This document shows, piece by piece, positions 52,253 to 58,897 of a stretch of DNA of 64,000 nucleotides. Source of the stretch: Paenibacillus sp. NFR01 (GTDB lineage Bacteria; Bacillota; Bacilli; Paenibacillales; Paenibacillaceae). Positions within the stretch are counted from its first letter, which is position 1. Each line of letters opens with the position of its first letter. The position numbers and the translations under genes were made by a program. The notes under the pieces were generated by a model, which worked only from the letters and a program-made list of their open reading frames with translations, ran no database searches and had not been told where the DNA came from. The DNA lies in the NCBI RefSeq assembly GCF_900111565.1, contig NZ_FOIK01000001.1:620001-684000 (forward strand), written 5' to 3'.

Positions 52253-52304
52253 AGTTCATAAATATTAACTTTTCTAGAATAAGAGACAGGCAGCGGATTG
52301 TCAA
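52253..52304 (-). promoter_or_regulatory. MFS promoter with overlapping MarR operator candidate
   Basis: On the minus strand TTGACA (52304-52299) and TATTCT (52281-52276) are 17 bases apart. The imperfect palindrome AGTTCATAAATATTAACT (52253-52270, seven of nine positions symmetric) lies where transcription would begin. A MarR dimer bound there would block the efflux gene. The MFS leader would be about 95 nt. Confidence 0.55.
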
Positions 52305-52338
52305 TAGATCAATGAATGAACACGGGGGCGGTTATGGG

Positions 52339-52779
52339 ATGGAAAATGAAAAGCTGAACGAGGCGGCGCAAGGATTGTCGTCGCTTTTAACTGTAATGGA
52401 TCGCAGGCTGATCCGTCCGCATGAGCAGAAGACCCGGCATATCGTAAGCCCGCTGGTCATCCATGTGCTGATGATTTTGTCGGAACGGGAATCGGCCATC
52501 ATGACCGAGCTCGCCCAGGAAATCCAGATTGCCAAATCTCAGCTCACGCCGATCATCGACAAGCTGTGCGAGAACGGAGATGTGGAGCGGGAGCATGACG
52601 CAAAAGACCGCAGAATCATCAATATCCGCATTACGCCAAAGGGAGCTGCCAAGCTTCGGGAGTTGCAGGATACGCTTTTTCAATCGGTGAAATCCAAACT
52701 GGAGCCACTGGCCCCCCAGGAGATCGCGTCACTCCAGCATGCGCTGAACGAGTTATATCGGATTATTAATAAAATGTAG
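52339..52779 (+). CDS. MarR-family transcriptional regulator
   Basis: A 146-residue winged-helix regulator. AIMTELAQEIQIAKSQLTPII is the recognition region, and EREHDAKDRRIINIRITPKG is the wing with the conserved Asp-x-Arg. The start is uncertain: ATG 52312 gives nine more residues, while ATG 52339 is preceded by GGGGGCGG and fits the family length. It is divergent from the MFS pump and likely represses it, releasing in the presence of a toxic aromatic or drug. Confidence 0.85.
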   Translation: MENEKLNEAAQGLSSLLTVMDRRLIRPHEQKTRHIVSPLVIHVLMILSERESAIMTELAQEIQIAKSQLTPIIDKLCENGDVEREHDAKDRRIINIRITPKGAAKLRELQDTLFQSVKSKLEPLAPQEIASLQHALNELYRIINKM

Positions 52780-52810
52780 GGCTGATTTGGAGAAAACGTA
52801 AGAAGTTGGC

Positions 52811-52835
52811 GGTTTTGTGGCAAAACCAAATTTTT
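52811..52835 (+). terminator. Terminator after the MarR gene
   Basis: GGTTTTG (52811-52817) pairs with CAAAACC (52821-52827), loop TGG, followed by AAATTTTT. Further on, a strong AAAGGAGG (52874-52881) is followed by no plausible gene: only a seven-codon frame from an ATT. Confidence 0.55.
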
Positions 52836-52966
52836 GAAGGAAAAATCTTCCTAGATGTCGAATTATGGTATCGAAAGGAGGTTTAGGTCGTATTACACAG
52901 AAGTATGAAGTTTGAACTATCGGGAGCAATGAAAGAATAACTAGATGAAGACTGGGGGAGTTTTTG

Positions 52967-53848
52967 TTGGCGGTGCTCGTTGCACTATTTTTCGTAGCGT
53001 CAATTGTTCTTATTATTTTGGGGATTATTTCGGCTATTCGAAAGAAACCTAAAACACGTCTAACATTCATATCGGCAGGTGTTTGTTTCGTACTTATGTT
53101 TGTTTTTGCATTTGCGTCAGGTAGCAAATCCGATGAAAATACTGTGGCTGGTCCCGAAAATACCGTATCGGCTGATGAATCCGTAGGGACTGTGGCGAAT
53201 GTTGAAAATAGCGGAGCAGCTAAAGTGGAAGATGCTTCTAAAGCTGATGCCGACGCGAAGGCCAAAGCAGACGCAGATGCAAAGGCCAAAGCCGATGCAG
53301 ATGCAAAGGCCAAAGCCGATGCTGATGCAAAAGCCAAAGCTGACGCTGATGCAAAGGCTAAGGCTGACAGAGAGGCGGCTCTTGCATCTATGGTGAAGAC
53401 TGTAGATGAAGTTGAAGGAATCACTTGGTATCAAGATAAATCGGCTCCAAAGTATATTAACGAGAATGGAATTTATGCCTACTTCGGCATTCAAAATGAT
53501 AGTGTTTCTGGACTTTACTTAAAAATCCAATATGCTGGACAGGATTGGCTTTTTATCAAAAACTATGTTTTTAATATTGATGGGATGAAGTTCGAAATCG
53601 ACCCTGGACTGATGGGGGCGGAAAGCGATATGAGCACCGACCTCAATAATCCTGGTGTTTGGGAGTATCATGATGAATTGCTGGATAGCAAACAAATTGA
53701 AAAATTACAGCAAATCATTGCTTCTCAGAAAACTATTATGCGACTTGAAGGCAACCAGCGGAATAAAGATGTTGTTTTAAGTGCTGAGCAGAAGTCATCG
53801 CTCAAACGTACGTTGGATGCTTATATCGCCGCCGGTGGCGAAATTTAA
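52967..53848 (+). CDS. Membrane protein with Ala/Asp/Lys octapeptide repeats, unknown function
   Basis: A 293-residue protein. Two membrane helices lie near the N-terminus (about 1-24 and 34-52). An acidic linker follows, then a run of five ADADAKAK octapeptides, predicted to form one long charged helix. The C-terminal 160 residues have mixed composition (VDEVEGITWYQDKSAPKYIN) and no domain that I recognise for certain. The helix may act as a spacer that holds the C-terminal domain away from the membrane. Start codons TTG 52964 and 52967 are both possible; the second has better spacing from GGGGGAG. Base composition is more AT-rich than the core genes. Confidence 0.7.
   Translation: MAVLVALFFVASIVLIILGIISAIRKKPKTRLTFISAGVCFVLMFVFAFASGSKSDENTVAGPENTVSADESVGTVANVENSGAAKVEDASKADADAKAKADADAKAKADADAKAKADADAKAKADADAKAKADREAALASMVKTVDEVEGITWYQDKSAPKYINENGIYAYFGIQNDSVSGLYLKIQYAGQDWLFIKNYVFNIDGMKFEIDPGLMGAESDMSTDLNNPGVWEYHDELLDSKQIEKLQQIIASQKTIMRLEGNQRNKDVVLSAEQKSSLKRTLDAYIAAGGEI
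53243..53362 (+). repeat. Five tandem 24-bp repeats coding for ADADAKAK
   Basis: Five in-frame units of 24 bp follow each other; copies differ by single third-position changes (GCC/GCT/GCA). Such repeats change copy number by slippage, so length may vary between strains. Confidence 0.85.
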
Positions 53849-53861
53849 AGCATTTCCATGG

Positions 53862-53887
53862 ACCCTACCTAAAGGTGGGGTTTTTTT
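53862..53887 (+). terminator. Terminator after the octapeptide-repeat gene
   Basis: ACCCTACCT (53862-53870) pairs with AGGTGGGGT (53873-53881) with one G-U pair, followed by T7. The 190 bases to the next gene are AT-rich and hold only a weak promoter candidate. Confidence 0.7.
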
Positions 53888-54078
53888 ATGTCCAAAAGAC
53901 GTGCAAATTTCTACTTCCGGGTGAGGTTTTTGTCGTTTCATGAGAATTGTTGCCGTACGAGTAACCTAATATATGGTATTGTAGGAGAGTGAATATCCTA
54001 TACGTGTTCGAAGGCAACTATGAAGTGATGTTATCAAGACCTATTATATGATATTAAAATGAAGGCGAGGAATATTAC

Positions 54079-55467
54079 TTGATTGGATTCAGTACAATTT
54101 TACCATTATCTATAAATACTACTATCGAAGAATTTTTCCTTATATGTAGAAATTGGATGAAGGATAGCCCGCATACAACTTTAGATATTCATGGGGAATT
54201 GAATGAGATAGAAGATGGTCTGAAATATACAAGTCATAATGAATCTTTGGAATTTGTGAATGTAAAAGGCGAAGAGGGTATTCATTGTGGAGTAAGACAT
54301 ACAAAAAAAGACATAGATTGTGAATGGAGAACCGATGTTCTTGGATATAAAACAAATCAAAATTTTCTAGTATCAATTGTAACTTCTAAAGCTGAATTTA
54401 ATGTAAAAACATACAGTAAGCTTCCTTCTAGACCCTATATAATAAAGCTTTTGATGGAACAAACAGGTTCGATGTACGATGATAAAATAATAATTCAAAA
54501 GGAACCCAAAAAAGTTGATTTGACAAACTATCAGGAAATTGTTGCAATCATGAAGAATGAAACCAATAATCGATTTCCAGTTGTTTACATAAGCAAATAT
54601 TTTACGGGTGATTACTTAATTAATCCAACTGAACTCGCAAAATGGTTATCTGGATTTGCACATGTATACTTCGAGGATAATAAAGAGGTATCAAAGAAAA
54701 TAAAAGAACTTACCAATGGAATAAACCCCTATAACGGAACAATTGGTATATACTGGCCCGGAGGTGCACGAAATAATTACTACAATAGTGAGGACTCCGA
54801 CCATATATTTAAGCTTAGATCATTTGTACAAAAGACTTTAAGTAGTAGAACCTTGATCAAAGAATGTCGTTGGTCATACATACAAGATATTAAATATAAG
54901 TTAAGATTGGAAGAATACAAAAGGAATAATTTAGAGTTAACAGAATTTATGGAGTACACCTTTAACGAAATTAATGTATTAAAAGAACGAATAAATAACT
55001 TAGAAGCTGAAAATGAATATTTAAATCAACAGCTTGAAATAAGGGCTGATAATGAATTTAACGACTTGCCTACGCTTATATTTAAGGGAAATGAGAGAGA
55101 GATATTTAAAAATGAACAGTTGGAACTTATTCTTGAAGTACTAAAAGAAAAATTGAATAGTGGCGCTTGTTCAGAGAGAATGAGGAATATGATTATTTCA
55201 ATTCTAGATTCTAATGATAAGTCGGATAATAAAGAGATATTTTTGAATTCGGTAAAACGAATCTTAACTTCAGATAAAGGACTTACAAAACAAAACAAGA
55301 AGGAAATGAAAAAGTTGGGTTTTGAAATTACTGAAGAAGGTAAACATTTTAAATTAAAATTTCAAGGGGATGATCGATATACTTTCACAGTTTCCAAGTC
55401 TCATAGCGATCATAGAGCCCCCAAAAATAATTATTCTCAATTTAAGGAGTATTTTTTCTCTGTTTAG
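54079..55467 (+). CDS. AT-rich orphan protein with coiled coil and HicA-like C-terminus
   Basis: A 462-residue protein of unknown function. Residues 1-170 have no motif I know. About 170-260 contain FPVVYISKYFTGDYLINPTE and LAKWLSGFAHVYFE. Residues 285-335 form a predicted coiled coil (LKERINNLEAENEYLNQQLE). The last 50 residues (EEGKHFKLKFQGDDRYTF, then SKSHSDHRAPKN) resemble the small double-stranded-RNA-binding fold of HicA-type toxins. Base composition and codon use (AAT, ATA, TTA) are sharply AT-rich against GC-rich neighbours, so recent acquisition is likely. TTG start at 54079 with AAGGCGAGG. A single-gene immunity or nucleic-acid role is conceivable but unproven. Confidence 0.7.
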   Translation: MIGFSTILPLSINTTIEEFFLICRNWMKDSPHTTLDIHGELNEIEDGLKYTSHNESLEFVNVKGEEGIHCGVRHTKKDIDCEWRTDVLGYKTNQNFLVSIVTSKAEFNVKTYSKLPSRPYIIKLLMEQTGSMYDDKIIIQKEPKKVDLTNYQEIVAIMKNETNNRFPVVYISKYFTGDYLINPTELAKWLSGFAHVYFEDNKEVSKKIKELTNGINPYNGTIGIYWPGGARNNYYNSEDSDHIFKLRSFVQKTLSSRTLIKECRWSYIQDIKYKLRLEEYKRNNLELTEFMEYTFNEINVLKERINNLEAENEYLNQQLEIRADNEFNDLPTLIFKGNEREIFKNEQLELILEVLKEKLNSGACSERMRNMIISILDSNDKSDNKEIFLNSVKRILTSDKGLTKQNKKEMKKLGFEITEEGKHFKLKFQGDDRYTFTVSKSHSDHRAPKNNYSQFKEYFFSV

Positions 55468-55545
55468 GTCATTAGTTGATGTTTTGTATAAACAAACAGT
55501 GGTTTATCGTAGTGAACAATGATATAGATTGTTTATCCTTTCTTT

Positions 55546-55590
55546 AAAGCGATACTCCGACTCATTTTGAGTTAGTGTATCGCTTTTTTA
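55546..55590 (+). terminator. Terminator after the AT-rich orphan
   Basis: AAAGCGATAC pairs with GTATCGCTTT, with inner GACTCA/TGAGTT pairing, and a T6 tail. It lies 80 bases past the stop; the rest of the 208-bp gap is AT-rich and non-coding. Confidence 0.75.
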
Positions 55591-55675
55591 GATCTATTGT
55601 AAAAATTAATTTATTATATGCTACAATAATCATTACTCGTATTCACTTACTTTTTCTCATCTATAGGAGGCATAT

Positions 55676-56020
55676 ATGCAACCGATTTATCCCCCCGAGA
55701 TTCAAGAGCGCCTCGACCGCTTTGTCGATCAGGAGCTGTATATGCATTTGGAAGTGACCACCGGTGCGTACGCCAGCCATTTTGACAGCTCGAAGCATCC
55801 AGGTTCGGCCTTTGTATCGAATGCGGTGATCCGCTATACAGTCGGCTCCATTTCTGGCACAGGACCGTACCGGGTCGGACTCAAAACCACCCAGGGCTGG
55901 GTTTATGCCGAAGGACTCACGCATATCGACGCTTCGGATACGCAGCGGCTGATTCTGGCCGGGCACGACGGGCAAGGCAAACTGATGGTGGCCCTGCAGC
56001 TTAGCCGGGAACCCTTTTGA
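55676..56020 (+). CDS. yojF: YojF-family protein (DUF1806)
   Basis: A 114-residue protein matching YojF in length, and in gene order with bshB2 as in Bacillus subtilis yojF-yojG. It starts MQPIYPPEIQERLDRFVDQE and carries GPYRVGLKTTQGWVYAEGLTH. Its biochemical role is not known; its constant link with the bacillithiol deacetylase suggests a part in bacillithiol metabolism. The ATG follows ATAGGAGG. The bshB2 ATG is 26 bases past its stop. GC-rich composition resumes here after the AT-rich stretch. Confidence 0.82.
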   Translation: MQPIYPPEIQERLDRFVDQELYMHLEVTTGAYASHFDSSKHPGSAFVSNAVIRYTVGSISGTGPYRVGLKTTQGWVYAEGLTHIDASDTQRLILAGHDGQGKLMVALQLSREPF

Positions 56021-56046
56021 CGAACAAAGAGAGCAGAGGAGAAACC

Positions 56047-56724
56047 ATGAAGAAAACGACATCGCAAGCTGATCATCAACGCATTATAGTTGTACTTCCC
56101 CATCCGGATGACGAGTCCTTCGTTGCCGCGGGGACGTTGGCCAAATATATACACAGCGGCGCGCAAGTGACGTATGCCTGCCTGACGCTGGGCGAGATGG
56201 GCCGAAATATGGGGATCCCGCCGTTCGCCAACCGCGTAACCTTGCCGCACATCCGTAAAGACGAGCTGATCAACTCCTGCAACGCCATCGGCATTCAGGA
56301 CCTCCGCATGCTCGGTTTCCACGATAAAATGGTCGAGTTCGAAGACCAGCAGGCGCTGGATGCTACGATTTTTGCTTTGCTTCAAGAATTGAAGCCCTCG
56401 CTGGTCATCACCTTTTATCCGGGGCTCAGCGTCCATCCGGACCATGATGCCACCGGAGAAGCGGTAATCCGGACGATCCGCCGGCTGCCGGCAGCAGAAC
56501 GGCCGGTCGTGCTCTGCAAAGCTTTTTCAGTCGGACACGAAGAGCAGATTGGAAAAGCGGATGTGACCATCGACGTGACGCCGTTCATTAAACAGAAAAT
56601 GGACTCGATCCGCGCGCACCGCACGCAATTTCAAGCCCCCGAGCTGGTCGGCAACCGTGAGCTGACCGAGGAAGAAATCCGGTACCGGTACGGTACGGAA
56701 CAGTTCTGGACGTACCGGTTTTAA
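56047..56724 (+). CDS. bshB2: Bacillithiol biosynthesis deacetylase BshB2
   Basis: A 225-residue PIG-L/LmbE-family zinc deacetylase. Zinc ligands are in PHPDDES (residue about 22) and SVHPDHDATGEAV. BshB2 removes the acetyl group from N-acetylglucosaminyl-malate, giving the glucosamine-malate to which cysteine is added to make bacillithiol, the main thiol of many Firmicutes. The ATG at 56047 follows AGAGGAGA; a TTG at 56017 overlapping yojF is less likely. The neighbour yojF supports BshB2 rather than BshB1 or an S-conjugate amidase. Confidence 0.88.
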   Translation: MKKTTSQADHQRIIVVLPHPDDESFVAAGTLAKYIHSGAQVTYACLTLGEMGRNMGIPPFANRVTLPHIRKDELINSCNAIGIQDLRMLGFHDKMVEFEDQQALDATIFALLQELKPSLVITFYPGLSVHPDHDATGEAVIRTIRRLPAAERPVVLCKAFSVGHEEQIGKADVTIDVTPFIKQKMDSIRAHRTQFQAPELVGNRELTEEEIRYRYGTEQFWTYRF

Positions 56725-56748
56725 TATGAAGCCGCGACGTGACGGCAG

Positions 56749-57657
56749 CTACATCCCGGCTTCCCGCCAGTGCGATTCCAGCGGCAAGGGGACGAGGTAA
56801 GGCGCGGCGTGCTGTATGTTCTCGATGAACTGCGCCAGCGCGCTGGTCTTAATGGAATCCTTGTGGCGGATGAAGTAGGTCTTCGTAGAGCCGAAGCGCG
56901 ACGGCACGGCGAAGGTGCGCAGCAGTCCTTTCTCCTCATACAAGCGGACCGCGGAGTGGGGGATGAAGGAAGCGCCAAGGTCGGATAAAACGCCCTGGAT
57001 GATGAAGTCGGTATGGTTAAATTCCATATAACGAACCTTGCCGAAGCCTTTGAACTGCAGCCAGCTCTCCAGCTGGTGACGGTTCGGGCACCCGGCGGTG
57101 TTCATCAGGAACGGTTTGCCGGCCAGTTGGGCGATGTCCGCGTATTCAGGGCGGGCGACAATGACGAGTTCTTCGCTGATTTCCAGCTCGTGGACAATAC
57201 TGTCGTCCCTGGCAACCGTATGTTTGACAAATGCCCCGTCGAGCTCGTATTTCAGCACCTTGTCCAGCAGCTCGTCGCTGGGTCCCGAGAAGAGAGACAA
57301 ATCCACGTCAGGATAGGTTTTGTGGTACTTAGCCAGCACTTCGGGAAGATGCAGCGAGGAAATGCTGTGGTATGCGCCGATCGCCAAAGGGCCGGCAGGG
57401 ACGCCGGTTTCATTGAGCGATTTGCCGGCTTCATCCAGAAGGTGCAAAATTTGCTCGGCATATTTCAGCAGCCGTTCACCGGCAGGCGTAAGGATCATGC
57501 CGCGCTGGCGGTAAAAGAGCGGCGTCTTCAGCTCCGTCTCCAGCTGCCGGATTCTGGCCGTGACATTGGACTGTACGTAACCGAGGCTAAGCGCAGCTTT
57601 GGTAATGCTTCCTTCCAGTGCAACGGCTTTGAATATCCGCAGTTCTCCGCTTTCCAT
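56749..57657 (-). CDS. LysR-family transcriptional regulator
   Basis: A 302-residue regulator. The N-terminal winged helix reads LRIFKAVALEGSITKAALSL then GYVQSNVTARIRQLE, with the wing segment PLFYRQRGMILTPAGE. The C-terminal part is a periplasmic-binding-type effector domain. The ATG at 57657 follows GAGGGG. It is divergent from the flavoprotein at 57782 and likely activates it in response to a quinone or thiol-reactive compound, as for similar pairs; effector unknown. Confidence 0.88.
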   Translation of the reverse strand: MESGELRIFKAVALEGSITKAALSLGYVQSNVTARIRQLETELKTPLFYRQRGMILTPAGERLLKYAEQILHLLDEAGKSLNETGVPAGPLAIGAYHSISSLHLPEVLAKYHKTYPDVDLSLFSGPSDELLDKVLKYELDGAFVKHTVARDDSIVHELEISEELVIVARPEYADIAQLAGKPFLMNTAGCPNRHQLESWLQFKGFGKVRYMEFNHTDFIIQGVLSDLGASFIPHSAVRLYEEKGLLRTFAVPSRFGSTKTYFIRHKDSIKTSALAQFIENIQHAAPYLVPLPLESHWREAGM

Positions 57658-57676
57658 CGAATCATCCCCTCTATAT

Positions 57677-57723
57677 ATCACTTTTTATGAAAGTTAGAAT
57701 CATTTATAATCATTTTACGTGAT
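57677..57723. promoter_or_regulatory. Divergent LysR/flavoprotein control region
   Basis: The tandem repeat AATCATTT-AT-AATCATTT lies at about 57700-57717, inside an outer inverted pair ATCAC/GTGAT (about 57675 and 57719). This is a candidate LysR binding region in the 124-bp gap. Confidence 0.35.
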
Positions 57724-57781
57724 GCAAAGGATGCTGTAAACTGTGAATCAAGAAGAGATCACAGTTACAGAGGAGCGATGG

Positions 57782-58333
57782 ATGATGAAAACCATGATTA
57801 TTGTTGCGCATCCCGATTTACGAACATCCCGGATTCACCGGACCTGGACGGAGGAATTACGGGAGCATGAGGAATTTACGGTACATTCGCTGTACAATGT
57901 TTACCCGGACGGCAACATCGACGTTAAACGCGAGCAGGCGCTGCTCGACAGCCATGACCGGATTATTTTCCAATATCCCCTTTATTGGTACAGCACGCCG
58001 CCGCTTTTGCATCACTGGTTTGACGAGGTGCTGGAGCCGGGTTGGGCTTTTGGCCCGGGCGGCGATCATCTACGCGGCAAAGAGATCGGCATTGCCATCT
58101 CCACGGCCGGCACCGCGGCTTCTTACCATCCGGAAGGCTACAACCTGTTCCCGATCCGGGACATTACGAAGCCGGTAGAAGCCTTGGCGAACCATGTCCA
58201 CGCGGCGTATCTGCCGCTGTATGTGCTGCATGATTCCCGTAACGTAACGGATGCGGAACTGCGCGAGAGCACGGAGGCATATTTGCGGCATTTAGCTGCC
58301 GGTCATCCGGCCGCCGCTTCCGTAAACGCATAA
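57782..58333 (+). CDS. NAD(P)H oxidoreductase, flavodoxin-like fold (KefF/MdaB type)
   Basis: A 183-residue flavoprotein. It begins MMKTMIIVAHPDLRTSRIHR, the FMN/FAD-binding loop of the NQO1 superfamily. The segment FQYPLYWYSTPPLLHHWFDE then VLEPGWAFGPGG is characteristic of two-electron quinone reductases such as KefF, MdaB and YwrO. It should reduce quinones to quinols without radicals. ATG 57782 or 57785 follows AGAGGAG. The divergent LysR gene probably controls it. A strong hairpin ends its transcript. Confidence 0.87.
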   Translation: MMKTMIIVAHPDLRTSRIHRTWTEELREHEEFTVHSLYNVYPDGNIDVKREQALLDSHDRIIFQYPLYWYSTPPLLHHWFDEVLEPGWAFGPGGDHLRGKEIGIAISTAGTAASYHPEGYNLFPIRDITKPVEALANHVHAAYLPLYVLHDSRNVTDAELRESTEAYLRHLAAGHPAAASVNA

Positions 58334-58402
58334 ATGGTACATGAAAAAGAGGCTGTTCCAAACGTTTTTTACGCTTATGGCAGCCAAGAGCTTTAATTCA
58401 TC

Positions 58403-58456
58403 AAAAAACAGGGCAGCAATCCTCCCGTTATTGGAGGATCGCTGCCCTGTTTTTTG
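58403..58456. terminator. Long bidirectional terminator
   Basis: A stem of about 21 bp (AAAACAGGGCAGC..CCTCC with GGAGG..GCTGCCCTGTTTT, one A-C mismatch) encloses the loop CGTTATT. A and T runs flank it on both sides, so it can stop the flavoprotein gene and the minus-strand CWC gene. Confidence 0.85.
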
Positions 58457-58490
58457 GGGTCCGCCGCGGCTTGCTTGCCCAGATTATAAG

Positions 58491-58730
58491 CTATGCGGTT
58501 GTTGCCGGCAAATCTGCCGCCAGCTTCATCAGGCAATCGCGGCACAGACAAGCGGAGCCGGGGTATTTCCTTTTCACCCGGTTAAGCGCTTCGGCAGGCA
58601 AGGAAAGGGTCATGCACCAGCAGCTTTCCGCTGGTTGGTCATGCGCCACGGCGCAGCCGTTGTCTCCGCCGCAGCCGGGACAGACGGCTTCCGGCGGCAG
58701 CAGATTTGTAAAGCGGGAATCAGTGTTTAT
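58491..58730 (-). CDS. Small cysteine-rich CWC-family protein
   Basis: A minus-strand frame of about 79 residues. It contains VCPGCGGDNGCA, then PAESCWCMTLSLPAEALNRV, then ACLCRDCLMKLA, the full cysteine pattern (CPxCG, CWC, CxCxxC) of the cysteine-rich CWC family. These proteins probably bind a metal; their role is unknown. The start is unclear: no ATG, GTG or TTG exists in frame between the upstream stop and the first cysteine motif. An ATA at 58730-58728 stands 8 bases after AAAGGGGG, where an ATG would be expected, so it may be a rare ATA start or a start-codon mutation. Its 3' end faces the terminator at 58403. Confidence 0.72.
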   Translation of the reverse strand: MNTDSRFTNLLPPEAVCPGCGGDNGCAVAHDQPAESCWCMTLSLPAEALNRVKRKYPGSACLCRDCLMKLAADLPATTA

Positions 58731-58795
58731 GACAGCTGCCCCCTTTCGTAAAATTCGATATGAAAACTTTACGCGAAATCGTGTTTTTCCGCAAA

Positions 58796-58814
58796 TCTTA
58801 ATGCGATCTTAATG
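58796..58814 (+). promoter_or_regulatory. Candidate KdpE site upstream of kdpD
   Basis: TCTTAATGCGATCTTAATG holds two TCTTAAT half-sites 11 bp apart, the spacing used by OmpR/PhoB-class regulators. The same 18-base core recurs at 63538 before the kdpF operon. A -10-like TATACT (about 58856) follows. Confidence 0.6.
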
Positions 58815-58897
58815 TTTCGGCTAAAATGTTTATACGATCCTGATACAGGCGATGATATACTCACATTTAAAGGACTTATTTATGAAGCAGGAAGCGA

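Noticed and set aside
52176..52304. Longer N-terminus for the MFS transporter from 52304 or 52259
   Set aside because: The extension would be encoded by promoter and operator sequence, and the family's usual start matches the TTG at 52175.
52780..55600. Prophage or insertion element in the AT-rich stretch
   Set aside because: No integrase, transposase, terminal inverted repeats, structural phage genes or target duplication were seen.
58341..58751. 136-residue + strand frame
   Set aside because: It crosses the long terminator and lies opposite the CWC protein, whose cysteine pattern is decisive.
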